Origin: a virus
IMG/VR virus record: IMGVR_UViG_3300025133_000027
Span: 62,001 to 126,000 of that record
Length of the DNA stretch: 64,000 bases
Direction: 5' to 3' (one strand)
A program made the position numbers and the translations under genes. Below are positions 41,946 to 50,656 of this stretch, one piece after another. Numbering within the stretch: position 1 is the stretch's first letter; every line of letters begins with the position of its first letter. Under the pieces are notes generated by a model. That model was given only the letters and a program-made list of their open reading frames with translations. It searched no databases and was not told where the DNA came from.

Positions 41946-44900
41946 TGACCCGTATTGCACATATAGCAGACACACACATCCATAACTTTAGATATCATAA
42001 AGAATACAAGAAAGTATTTGAAATGATCTATACGAGTTTACGAAAAGAACAACCTGATTTGATCGTTCATTGTGGAGATATCGCACACACCAAAACACAG
42101 ATCTCACCAGAGTATATTGATACTTGTAAGGATTTCCTTGAGGGACTAGCAAACATTGCTCCCTTGGTTGTTATCTTAGGGAACCATGATGGCAATCTAA
42201 AGAATCTGAGTAGGCAAGATGCAATTTCACCTATCATTAGTTCCTTGAAGACTAAAAATCCTGTATATTTCTCAAGAGATACACAGACTTATAAATTTGA
42301 TGATGTCGCAATTCATGCCATCTCAGTTTTCGATGATGCTCCGTGGCCAGAACCTAGTGATAAACATATTAATATCGCTCTCTACCATGGATGTATGTCC
42401 GAAGCTAAGACTGACCTTGGTTTTGCTTTAAGTTCAGAAATGAATGCTGATGAAATCTTTAAGGCATATGATTACACTCTTCTTGGAGATATTCATAAGA
42501 AGCAGTTCTTAGGAGAGCGTATTGCTTATTGTGGCTCAACTATCCAGCAAAATTTTGGAGAAGTTAAGAATAAAGGCTATTTATTATGGGACATAGATTC
42601 AGCGACGGACTTTACTTGTGATTATCGCACGTTTGAAAACCCAAAAGCATTTGAAACTATTATCGTTGAAAAAGATTTTGACGTAAGCCAGATATCGATT
42701 TCAAATAACAGCAGAGTAAGGTTAAAAATTAAAAAAGACCTTACTATAAAAGAGGTTGAGGAAATTAAGATTGAGCTTAGAAATAAGTTTGATGTTGAAT
42801 CAATTATTGATATTAAGGAATACTTTGGTAATAATATCACAGAAGATGGTGAGATCGAGGATCTATCATCCCTGGATGTTCAAAGGGAGCACCTTGAATC
42901 TTATTTAGAGCCAGGACTTGACAAGGAAGTCAAAAAGGCTGTATTTGAGTTCGCAAAAAGGTTTCATAAAGAAGCTGATTATCAAAAAGTCTTTACGGGT
43001 TCAACATGGAATTTAAATTCATTAGATTGGTCTAACCTCTTTTCTTATGGAGAAGACAATGAGATTGATTTTAAATCTTACGAAGGTATCGTGGGCATAT
43101 TTGGAAAGAATTATACTGGTAAGTCTAGTATTGTTGATAGTTTACTTTATACGATTTTTAATTCTAATTCGAAAGGCATTAGGAAGACATACGATGTTAT
43201 CAATAATGCAAAGACCTCATGTTCTGGGGAAGTTTCAATTGAGGCTGGTGGCCAAAATATTAAGATACTCCGAAAGACAGAAAAGAAAGATCGCAAAGAT
43301 AAATCAGGAAATATTCTCAACGAAACAAAATCGACTCTAACTGTTACTCGTGACGGAAAGACTCTTAATGAACTCTCTAAGAGAGACACTGATAAACTTC
43401 TATCTAGAATGTTTGGCACGAAAGATGATTTTCTATTAACAACGTTATCTTCTCAGTCAGATCCGTTCAATTTCATTAGTCAAGGGAACACGGTGCGTCG
43501 TGAGATTCTATCAAGATTCCTGGGTCTTGATGCTTTCGAGCCTGTTCATAAGTTAGCAAAGAAAGAGCTTAACCTAGCTAAGAAGCAAGTTAATAAATAT
43601 AACCTTGAAGATTTGAATACTTCTATTAAAAGCCTTAAGGATGAATCCTTAAGGAAAGAAGCTCTTTTCCTTTCTAAGAAAAATGAAAATGATAAGAGAG
43701 CAAAGGATATTGAAGAATTATCTCACGATATTATAAAGATTAATGCAGGCATGAAGCCAGTCCCGAAGCTCCTTAACAGAAAAGAATTAAATCGACAACT
43801 CCGAGTTGCTAAGGAGTATCAAAAAAATCTTGAAAATGCTGTTAAAAAGTATCGTATTTACATAGATAGCTGGAAGGATGAGATAGCAGATTCGAAAACC
43901 ACAATGGACTCAATCGACGTAATCAATCTCAATAATGTTCTTTTAGAACATGAGACAAGTGAGCTTGAATTAAAAGCAGCTAGAGTAAAACTAGACAAAG
44001 CCCTAGTTGACCAAGCAAATATTGTTAAAGATAAAACGATTTTATGTGGTGTTCCTTGTGACAAAAAACTACATTCTAGTTGTAAATTTGTAAAAAATGC
44101 TTCTAATAATGTAGCTAAAACTTCAGAGGTTGAAGAGAGCATAATTCGCCTTGAAGCTTTGATTTCAGAGATTGAAGAAAAGAAACAGAAACTAGACTCG
44201 CAAGAGGGTGCAAAATCTTCTTTAGAGTTGAGAAAGTCTCTTTTTTCCTGTATTAATGACACTAATGCTCGCATCCGAACAGAGCATCTTGTCATTGAAA
44301 GCAAGGAGAAGGATATTAAAGCTTCGGCATTAGAACAGGAAAGAATTAAGGAGCAGCTTGCAGAGTTGACAGCAAACGAGGAGAGTATTCTCTTCAATGA
44401 AGAGATTTCTAGCAAAGTAGAGGCTCTTGAAAAGACTTTGAAAATACTGAAGATGACGCAGACTGATAACGAGATAATTTCTATTTCTAGAGAACTTGCA
44501 AGAATTGAGGTTAGGATCGAAACCGAAGAGGCTAACCTTGAAACTTATGAAAAGCTCAGTCAAGAATCAAAAGCCCTGGAAATATATTCAGCAGCTACTC
44601 ACAGCACTGGCATTCCATTATTGCTAATCAAGAAGCATCTCTCTCTAATCAATCAGAGAATCAACGAAGCTCTATCTACTATTGTAGACTTTACTTGTAA
44701 TTTTGTAATTGATGGTCCTAATCTAGAAATTAAGATTAAACACCCTGGGCAAGTAGAGCGAAGTATCGAATCTGGCTCCGGTGCGGAAAAGACTCTGGCC
44801 TCAATGGCAATTAGGATAGCTCTAACATCCCTAACTAAGATTGCTAAACCAAATATGCTTATCCTTGATGAACCAGCAGTTGCTTTAGATAAGGATAATA

Positions 44901-45046
44901 TGTTGAAGTTTTCTGATCTTTTAACGATGCTCAAGGACTATTTCAAGATAATCTTACTAATTACTCATGTAGACGAATTAAAAGATGTTGTTGACACTGT
45001 AATAAATGTGAACAAAAATTCGGAGGGATTCGCTACTTTAACTTAG
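41945..45046 (+). CDS. gp47-gp46: fused Mre11-Rad50 (SbcD-SbcC, gp47-gp46) recombination nuclease
   Basis: One uninterrupted 1033-residue frame carries both subunits of the Mre11-Rad50 complex. Residues 1 to about 340 form the nuclease, with phosphoesterase motifs IADTHIH, HCGDIAH, LGNHDG and LLGDIHKK. Residues from about 380 form the ATPase. Walker A is GKNYTGKSS (near 386). Long coiled-coil arms flank a cysteine cluster, LCGVPCDKKLHSSC (near 700, possible zinc hook with CxxxC rather than CxxC spacing). The signature is SGSGAEKTLASMA (near 942), and Walker B is NMLILDEPAVALD (near 972). T4 uses separate genes 47 and 46. It should resect DNA ends for recombination-dependent replication. Confidence 0.9.
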   Translation: MTRIAHIADTHIHNFRYHKEYKKVFEMIYTSLRKEQPDLIVHCGDIAHTKTQISPEYIDTCKDFLEGLANIAPLVVILGNHDGNLKNLSRQDAISPIISSLKTKNPVYFSRDTQTYKFDDVAIHAISVFDDAPWPEPSDKHINIALYHGCMSEAKTDLGFALSSEMNADEIFKAYDYTLLGDIHKKQFLGERIAYCGSTIQQNFGEVKNKGYLLWDIDSATDFTCDYRTFENPKAFETIIVEKDFDVSQISISNNSRVRLKIKKDLTIKEVEEIKIELRNKFDVESIIDIKEYFGNNITEDGEIEDLSSLDVQREHLESYLEPGLDKEVKKAVFEFAKRFHKEADYQKVFTGSTWNLNSLDWSNLFSYGEDNEIDFKSYEGIVGIFGKNYTGKSSIVDSLLYTIFNSNSKGIRKTYDVINNAKTSCSGEVSIEAGGQNIKILRKTEKKDRKDKSGNILNETKSTLTVTRDGKTLNELSKRDTDKLLSRMFGTKDDFLLTTLSSQSDPFNFISQGNTVRREILSRFLGLDAFEPVHKLAKKELNLAKKQVNKYNLEDLNTSIKSLKDESLRKEALFLSKKNENDKRAKDIEELSHDIIKINAGMKPVPKLLNRKELNRQLRVAKEYQKNLENAVKKYRIYIDSWKDEIADSKTTMDSIDVINLNNVLLEHETSELELKAARVKLDKALVDQANIVKDKTILCGVPCDKKLHSSCKFVKNASNNVAKTSEVEESIIRLEALISEIEEKKQKLDSQEGAKSSLELRKSLFSCINDTNARIRTEHLVIESKEKDIKASALEQERIKEQLAELTANEESILFNEEISSKVEALEKTLKILKMTQTDNEIISISRELARIEVRIETEEANLETYEKLSQESKALEIYSAATHSTGIPLLLIKKHLSLINQRINEALSTIVDFTCNFVIDGPNLEIKIKHPGQVERSIESGSGAEKTLASMAIRIALTSLTKIAKPNMLILDEPAVALDKDNMLKFSDLLTMLKDYFKIILLITHVDELKDVVDTVINVNKNSEGFATLT

Positions 45047-45056
45047 GAGTAAGAAA

Positions 45057-45392
45057 ATGGAAATACCATATATACTTATATTAATTTTTCTCACATGTGG
45101 AAATCTTGTCGGAGGAGCTTTATCTTGGAGGCTTACAAAAGTATTAAATGCTTATGATGAAGAAAGAAACTATTCTGATTATAAAGAAGCTTGGGTTTTA
45201 TTAGCAATCCAAGTAGGAGTAGCTCTTTTGGCAGCCGTCCTCGCGGGGCTTGTTTCCCTTGAAGTGGTGGGTATTGGTTATATGGTAGCCGGCGGTTCAG
45301 CCTTTGTCGGCGGCTTAATGGCCCCATTCTGGTTCAAAGCAGCCAGAGATGCCGGCAAGAGAGTTATTTCGAAAAAGGCAGAGTCTCTCTAA
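45057..45392 (+). CDS. small multispan membrane protein (holin candidate)
   Basis: This 111-residue protein has about three hydrophobic spans: residues 4-22 (PYILILIFLTCGNLVGGAL), 47-68 (VLLAIQVGVALLAAVLAGLV) and 72-95 (VGIGYMVAGGSAFVGGLMAPF). It has a short basic C-terminus (RDAGKRVISKKAESL). Size, spans and tail suit a class I holin, but many small phage membrane proteins look alike. The two genes downstream are spanin-like, which strengthens the lysis idea; no endolysin is found nearby. It has a GGAG site before ATG 45057 and TAATG coupling downstream. Confidence 0.5.
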   Translation: MEIPYILILIFLTCGNLVGGALSWRLTKVLNAYDEERNYSDYKEAWVLLAIQVGVALLAAVLAGLVSLEVVGIGYMVAGGSAFVGGLMAPFWFKAARDAGKRVISKKAESL

Positions 45393-45793
45393 TGTGGCTT
45401 ATAAAATTAAAATATTGGGCTAAGAAGTTAGCAATATTGGGCAAGAATTACTGGTGGGTTTTCCCATTGGTAGTTCTTGCCTTTTTTTTATCCAAATATA
45501 AACCTTATAGTTTGGCTGGTTTGTATACGAAAAAGAAAGACATTGCAAAGAAAGAACTGGAGGAACTTGAAAGTATTCACGCCGAGGAGGTAAAAGAAAT
45601 ACTTGAGGTTGAAAAACACACCAGTGAACAGATCTCTTTAGTAGAAAAAAAGCTTGTAGAGAAGAAAGAAACCTTGAAACGTGAGCATAAGAAACGTATC
45701 AAAGAGATTGTCAAAGAATCCAAAGATGAGCCCGATGAGATGGCAAAAAAGATTGCTGATGAATTTGGATTTACTGTTACGGAGATAGAATGA
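45392..45793 (+). CDS. membrane-anchored coiled-coil protein (i-spanin candidate)
   Basis: This 133-residue protein has a basic N-terminus with Trp residues, one span at about residues 23-37 (WVFPLVVLAFFLS), then a long charged coiled coil (about 46-115) and a short acidic end. That topology resembles an inner-membrane spanin, though any single-pass coiled-coil protein would fit. The codons for the span contain a strong terminator hairpin and eight T residues (separate entry). Start and stop overlap its neighbours (TAATG; ATGA-type). Confidence 0.5.
   Translation: MWLIKLKYWAKKLAILGKNYWWVFPLVVLAFFLSKYKPYSLAGLYTKKKDIAKKELEELESIHAEEVKEILEVEKHTSEQISLVEKKLVEKKETLKREHKKRIKEIVKESKDEPDEMAKKIADEFGFTVTEIE
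45440..45489 (+). terminator. intrinsic terminator hairpin inside the membrane-protein gene
   Basis: Bases 45440-45458 (starting GGCAAGAATTACTGG) pair over 19 positions with 45463-45481 (ending AGTTCTTGCC). There are 15 Watson-Crick pairs and four G-U pairs in RNA, no mismatch, and a TTTT loop. Eight T residues follow at once (45482-45489). It begins 48 bases after the ATG, as does the hairpin in the zinc-ribbon gene. The sequence also codes for a membrane span (VVLAFFL), which explains part of the T-richness but not the pairing. Confidence 0.72.
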
Positions 45794-46230
45794 GAAAAGT
45801 TCTTGTTGTAATTATTATTTGTAGTTTCATCACCACACCTGTTTTCGGTCAAGGAAAGGTTGGGAGTATTCAAAAAGGACAAACAGCACCATACTCAGGC
45901 CTTCTATATGACTTCGAGGCAAACGCCGAACTTTTAGACAGGGCTCGAAGCCACAGAAAACTTGTTGAGATGGAGAGAGAAGTTGCCGTAGAAAAAGCAA
46001 CGCTTACCTGTAAAAAAGACTTAGCTATTTGTGGTATAAGACTCAAGAAGCTAGAAGAGAAATATAAGTTTCGAATTTCATCTAAAGATAAAGAAATCGC
46101 AATGCTTGAATCAAAACTCCAAAGTGAATGGAAGGCCACAACCTATGTCGCTGGTGGAGTATTAATTGGAGCTGGATTAACTCTTCTGGTATTTTACTTA
46201 ACAATAAAGGTTGATAATGAAAAAAATTGA
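45790..46230 (+). CDS. exported coiled-coil protein with C-terminal membrane span (spanin-like)
   Basis: This is a 146-residue protein. Residues 1-20 form a signal peptide (MRKVLVVIIICSFITTPVFG) with a likely signal-peptidase I cut after VFG. A coiled coil follows with two cysteines (LTCKKDLAICGIRL). A C-terminal span lies at about residues 116-138 (YVAGGVLIGAGLTLLVFYL). An N-terminal export signal plus C-terminal span recalls unimolecular spanins, but no lipobox is present, since Cys11 lies within the hydrophobic core. It overlaps the preceding gene by four bases. Confidence 0.5.
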   Translation: MRKVLVVIIICSFITTPVFGQGKVGSIQKGQTAPYSGLLYDFEANAELLDRARSHRKLVEMEREVAVEKATLTCKKDLAICGIRLKKLEEKYKFRISSKDKEIAMLESKLQSEWKATTYVAGGVLIGAGLTLLVFYLTIKVDNEKN

Positions 46231-46561
46231 TTTAGATAGGATTGCAGCTCTTGAGCTGGCAATCAAAGAAAAGTATGGAGATCTTGCAACTAGAAATCCC
46301 GCTTCTTTCTGGAATGAAGAAAAGGAAGCTAATTACTTAGAAGAGAGTAAATTAGAAGAGGAATCTTCTAATCAAAAACCAAAGATAAAAATAGGTGAAT
46401 TTTTTGTAACAAAAAAACTATTTAATAAGAGTAAGATCAAAAGTTGTCCATCATGTGAGAAACTTTTGATGAAAACTAGAGACGATTTATATTTAAATAA
46501 ATATGGCATGTGTGAAGTTTGTTTTTATTTACATGTCGATGGGAGAGAGATAAATGGGTAA
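46217..46561 (+). CDS. hypothetical zinc-binding protein
   Basis: This 114-residue protein has a charged N-terminal half (EEKEANYLEESKLEEESSNQKPK) and a C-terminal zinc ribbon. SCPSCEKLLMKTRDDLYLNKYGMCEVCFYLHVDG has two CxxC pairs about 24 residues apart. I prefer ATG 46217, with AAAGG seven bases upstream, to the TTG at 46211. It overlaps both neighbours. A nucleic-acid-binding or adaptor role is possible; no family recognised. Confidence 0.65.
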   Translation: MKKIDLDRIAALELAIKEKYGDLATRNPASFWNEEKEANYLEESKLEEESSNQKPKIKIGEFFVTKKLFNKSKIKSCPSCEKLLMKTRDDLYLNKYGMCEVCFYLHVDGREING

Positions 46562-47117
46562 GTCAACATATGAAATCATACAAGCCATTAAGCAAGCGGA
46601 AGCAAATGCTTATGATGGAGCCAAAAATGAGAAGGGTGAAGACCTAAAAGTCGGACTTAAAAGAGAAAAGGGTGATGTAATCTTAGATACCAGGATTATG
46701 GATGCTTTCGGTTTAAAGATTGTTGGTAATCTCTTAATGCTTAATTATAGTACAGAAGCTAAGATTAAAGAAATTCATCAAATGGGGCTTGCTAAGTATA
46801 AGACAGAGACAGAGAGCACCCTCAAATCTATTGTTTCCTATCTTAAGAAGGAATACAAGAAGATAACTGGCGATGCTTTGACTTTAACTAAGCATGGTGA
46901 AGTTGATATTCGAATTGACCCAATTTCAAAAATAAGAAACAGTATCAAAGCTAACTGTTCCTATAAGATTGGTGGCATCAAAGAAGTGGAACAAAGTAAG
47001 GGTGCAAAGAGTTGGGAGGATGCTGTAAAGGATATGTATTCAACACTGAAGAAAGAATCCTTTGACAAATCCATGGCTAAAGACCAAGGCAATAAATTAT
47101 TTAGAAACCTTGGATAA
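46554..47117 (+). CDS. hypothetical protein preceding terminase
   Basis: This 187-residue, Lys-rich, mostly helical protein (YEIIQAIKQAEANAYDGAKNEKGEDLKVGLKREKG; TLKSIVSYLKKEYKKITGDALTL) lies three bases upstream of the large terminase. By position it could be a small-terminase analogue or a virion component. I see no helix-turn-helix to support DNA recognition, and T4 gp16 is not recognisable in it. It has a GAGAGA-type ribosome site. Confidence 0.6.
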   Translation: MGKSTYEIIQAIKQAEANAYDGAKNEKGEDLKVGLKREKGDVILDTRIMDAFGLKIVGNLLMLNYSTEAKIKEIHQMGLAKYKTETESTLKSIVSYLKKEYKKITGDALTLTKHGEVDIRIDPISKIRNSIKANCSYKIGGIKEVEQSKGAKSWEDAVKDMYSTLKKESFDKSMAKDQGNKLFRNLG

Positions 47118-47120
47118 CAA

Positions 47121-48710
47121 ATGAGTTACAGACTTACAAAAGCCCAGAAAAAAGCAGAGCTTCTTAAGTGTGGTAAAGACCCTAAATATTTTATTACAAA
47201 TTTTGTTAGAGCACCACACCCTCTTCTTGGTTTAATTCCATTAGCATTGTATGATTTTCAAAACGATGTTGTTGATGATTTAACAGACCATCGTTTCAAT
47301 ATCGTATTAAAATCAAGACAGCTTGGAATCTCAACTGTCACATCAGCATATGTTTTGTGGATTATGCTTTTTCATGAAGAAAAAGCAATTATGACAGTTG
47401 CTACTAAGCTTGGTGTCGCAGCAAATATTTTAAGAAAAGTTGTCAAGATGTATGACTCTATTCCTGATTTTTTTAAAGACGAAGTAGTCGTTAAAAGGAA
47501 TGAGCATAGGTTTGAACTAGGAAACGGTTCTTTCATTTACGCATCTGCCACTGGACCTGATGCAGGACGTTCCGAAGCCTTGTCTCTTCTGATTATTGAT
47601 GAAGCTGCTGTTGTAGACGGCTTAGATGAGATGTGGGAGTCTTTAGGGCCCACCTTGACACGAGGAGGTAGTTGTATTGCTATCGCTACCCCAAAGGGCG
47701 CACAGGGGTGGTTCTATGAAAAATGGATTGAAGCTGAGGATGGTGCGAATCTATTCAACCCAATTAAGCTTCCATGGTATGTCCACCCGGAACAGACAAA
47801 GGAATGGTACGAGCACGAAACCAAGAACATGAGTTCGAAGCAAAGAGCTCAAGAGTATGAGTGTGATTTTTCCTTATCTGGTGACACATTTATCGATCCA
47901 GTTTATCGTGAAAGAATTGAAAAAAAACAAGTAATGACACCTAAGAAGAAGATTGGTCCTGGGGGCAACTATTGGATCTGGGATGAACCCGAAGACGGGG
48001 AGACATATTTGATCTCTTCAGACGTTGCTCGTGGAGATGGTGGGGACAACTCAACAGCAGTAATCGTAAAACTTAGCAATATGGTTCAAGTTGCAGAATT
48101 TACTGGACAAGTTGCACAAGAAGAACTGCCTCGTTTACTGTTTGATATTGGTGTTGATTATAACAATGCTTTATTAATTGTAGAAAATAATACTTTTGGT
48201 TGGGCGGTTTGTAAAGAATTAGAAGCTATGAACTATCCAAACCTTTATTATCAAGATAGGAGCACTTACCAGTATGTTAATCCAATCAAAGCAAAACGCT
48301 CGTCTGGTTGTATAATAGGGTTTTCGCAAAAAGGCGAGATTATTCGAAACTTGTCTTTAGGTAAATTAGAAGAGATGGTTAGAAATAATCACATTACGAT
48401 TAGGTCAGAAAGAGTTACGAAAGAAATGCAGGCTTTCATTTGGAAGAATGGTAAGGCACAGGCAGCTAAGGGTAGGAAAGACGATCTTATGATGTCTCTT
48501 GCTATGATCTGCTGGGTTAAAGAAAATGGTGCGCTCACTACATCTACTCTAAAAAACAAAAAAACTGCTGCGATGAGAGCTGTCCTTGCTGTAAACAGAA
48601 CCTTTAACACTGCAATTCCTGGCATGGTAGGATACAAAGCAAGAAATTCTAATCGACAACATACCGAAGCTCAAAGAATTGCAGCAAAATATAAATGGGT
48701 ACTTAAATAA
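47121..48710 (+). CDS. gp17: terminase large subunit (gp17-like packaging motor)
   Basis: This 529-residue protein has an ATPase-nuclease plan. FNIVLKSRQLGISTVTSAYVLW at residue 64 onward is a deviant Walker A, where Lys64 precedes the loop and the usual GK is GI. Walker B is LSLLIIDEAAVV near residue 157. A coupling-like TPKG motif follows (IAIATPKGAQGWFYEKW). The nuclease half opens YLISSDVARGDGGDNSTAVIV with the catalytic Asp, then VENNTFGW. It pumps DNA into the prohead through the portal, whose gene overlaps its stop by one base. T4 gp17 is 610 residues; this is a shorter form. Confidence 0.92.
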   Translation: MSYRLTKAQKKAELLKCGKDPKYFITNFVRAPHPLLGLIPLALYDFQNDVVDDLTDHRFNIVLKSRQLGISTVTSAYVLWIMLFHEEKAIMTVATKLGVAANILRKVVKMYDSIPDFFKDEVVVKRNEHRFELGNGSFIYASATGPDAGRSEALSLLIIDEAAVVDGLDEMWESLGPTLTRGGSCIAIATPKGAQGWFYEKWIEAEDGANLFNPIKLPWYVHPEQTKEWYEHETKNMSSKQRAQEYECDFSLSGDTFIDPVYRERIEKKQVMTPKKKIGPGGNYWIWDEPEDGETYLISSDVARGDGGDNSTAVIVKLSNMVQVAEFTGQVAQEELPRLLFDIGVDYNNALLIVENNTFGWAVCKELEAMNYPNLYYQDRSTYQYVNPIKAKRSSGCIIGFSQKGEIIRNLSLGKLEEMVRNNHITIRSERVTKEMQAFIWKNGKAQAAKGRKDDLMMSLAMICWVKENGALTTSTLKNKKTAAMRAVLAVNRTFNTAIPGMVGYKARNSNRQHTEAQRIAAKYKWVLK

Positions 48711-50656
48711 TGGCTGATCAAAGACAAAATCCGAAAAATGAAGTGTCACCACTTTTTAAAAAGTTAACTAAAATGTTTTCCGGGCCGCTTGTAAACTACA
48801 AGTCCCAAATCCCAAGAAACAATAAAAAGAGAAAGCTTGATAAACATGGAAGTGATTTTCGTTCTCTTGAAGGTTATAAATTTAAAAGGCGAGCATACAA
48901 CGCTTTTGATAACTTAAATACAAAACATATGAACCAGATTGGTAGAGCGGAGCGTTACTCTGACTTTGACCAAATGGAGTTTTATCCCTTACTACACTCA
49001 GCGATGGATATCTATGCTGATGAAATGACGACTCATAACGAGTTGGTCAAACTTCTCAAGATTGATTGCCCAAACGACGAGATTAAAGACGTATTGGATG
49101 TTCTTTTTTACAACGTTCTAAATATTAATGACAACCTATTCGAATGGTGTCGAACTATGTGCAAGAATGGAGATTTCTTCATGTATTTAGATGTCAATGA
49201 TGACATGGGTGTTAAAAACGTAATCGGGCTTCCACCAGAAGAAATCGAAAGACTTGAGGGCGAAGACCAGACCAATGCTAATTATGTTCAGTTTCAATGG
49301 AATGCCGGTGGGTTAACTTTTGAAAACTGGCAAATTGCTCACTTTCGTATCCTAGGAAATGATCGCTATGCTCCTTACGGAACCTCAGTTCTTGAAGGAG
49401 CAAGACGTATCTGGCGTCAGTTAACTATGATGGAAGATGCGATGATGGCGTATCGTATCGTTAGGGCACCAGAAAGGCGTGTGTTCAAGATTAACGTGTC
49501 TGGTATCCCTGATGAAGACGTTGAACAGTTCGTTCAGAGTATTATCACAAATACTAAACGACACCAAGTTGTAGATCCTGATAGTGGCCGTGTTGACTTA
49601 CGTTATAATCCCCTGGGAGTTGAAGAAGATATCTATCTACCATTCGTTGAAGGCAGTGAGCACTCAATCGATGTCCTACCTTCTGGTCAGAACACTGCAC
49701 ATATTGAAGATGTTGAGTATCTTAAGAATATGCTTCTATCTGCAATCAAGATTCCCAAGGCCTATCTTTCAATGGGTGACGATGGGGGAGAGGACGGTTC
49801 AACTTTATCCCAGAAAGATATTAGGTTTGCAAGAACGATCCAAAGATTACAAAGAAATGTAGTTGCACAACTTGAAAAAATTGCAATCGTTCATTTATTT
49901 ACTCTTGGATATAGAGGTGAGGATGTAATCTCATTTACTCTATCTCTAAATAATCCTTCAAAACTATCGCAACTTCAAGAGCTTGAGCACTGGAGAACCA
50001 AATTAGAAGTAGGATCCTCAGCCAAGGAAAGTTTCTTTTCTGAAGCATGGGTTGCTCGTAATATCTTTAATCTTTCTGACGATGAGTTTGAAAGAAACCA
50101 CTACGAGAAATTCTCAGATAAGAAGTTTGAGATGCAGATCGCTGCAATCGAAAAAGAACCAAACTTTGCAGGCGGTGGTCACGGCACAAGTCTTGGTGGA
50201 GCAGGCGCAGGTGGGGAAATTGGCGACGAATTCGCTACAGGAACTACATTAAGCCCAGAAGCAGAAGAAACAGAAATGATGGGATCCGAAGAGATGGGTG
50301 GGGACGCCGCTCCCGCTGCTGAGGAAGAAAAGAGTCCTTTACTGGCAGCTCCTGGTGAAGAAGCTCCAGCGAAAAGAGTTCCTGATGGATATACTACTAC
50401 TTTAAGATCTAAAGGTAAGAATTATAAACCAGCTATTTCAGATCGAAGAAAAAGTTCAGGCCCTCGTGAAAAGAATTATAGAGCTATGAGTGGTACGAAA
50501 ACCTCTCTTCCAAGAGCAACAACTACAAAAAACTTTAGTAGAGTTCAGTATGGATTAATGGAGAGTAAAGATACTATTTATAGTAAGCTTTTGAAGCTAG
50601 AACAGCGTCAAGAGGATATTCTGGAGAATCATAAAGATGAAGATACGACACAATAA
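48710..50656 (+). CDS. gp20: portal protein (gp20-like)
   Basis: This 648-residue protein matches the T4 gp20 group. QMEFYPLLHSAMDIYADEMTTHNE is followed by FENWQIAHFRILGNDRYAPYGTSVLEGARRIWRQL and then by YRIVRAPERRVFKINV. The crown/stem text includes LLSAIKIPKAYLSMGDD. It exceeds T4 gp20 (524) because of a Gly/Glu-rich C-terminal extension (GGAGAGGEIGDEFATG) and a basic end. Twelve copies would form the head vertex ring. It is coupled to the terminase, and its end overlaps the next gene by 20 bases. Confidence 0.92.
   Translation: MADQRQNPKNEVSPLFKKLTKMFSGPLVNYKSQIPRNNKKRKLDKHGSDFRSLEGYKFKRRAYNAFDNLNTKHMNQIGRAERYSDFDQMEFYPLLHSAMDIYADEMTTHNELVKLLKIDCPNDEIKDVLDVLFYNVLNINDNLFEWCRTMCKNGDFFMYLDVNDDMGVKNVIGLPPEEIERLEGEDQTNANYVQFQWNAGGLTFENWQIAHFRILGNDRYAPYGTSVLEGARRIWRQLTMMEDAMMAYRIVRAPERRVFKINVSGIPDEDVEQFVQSIITNTKRHQVVDPDSGRVDLRYNPLGVEEDIYLPFVEGSEHSIDVLPSGQNTAHIEDVEYLKNMLLSAIKIPKAYLSMGDDGGEDGSTLSQKDIRFARTIQRLQRNVVAQLEKIAIVHLFTLGYRGEDVISFTLSLNNPSKLSQLQELEHWRTKLEVGSSAKESFFSEAWVARNIFNLSDDEFERNHYEKFSDKKFEMQIAAIEKEPNFAGGGHGTSLGGAGAGGEIGDEFATGTTLSPEAEETEMMGSEEMGGDAAPAAEEEKSPLLAAPGEEAPAKRVPDGYTTTLRSKGKNYKPAISDRRKSSGPREKNYRAMSGTKTSLPRATTTKNFSRVQYGLMESKDTIYSKLLKLEQRQEDILENHKDEDTTQ

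Noticed and set aside
43858-44415. 185-codon open frame on the minus strand inside the Mre11-Rad50 gene
   Set aside because: It mirrors the coiled-coil codons of a certain + strand gene; there is no ribosome site or motif and all other genes are on the + strand.
46554-47117. Small terminase subunit
   Set aside because: Position alone suggests it; no helix-turn-helix or gp16-like pattern was seen, so it is left as hypothetical.
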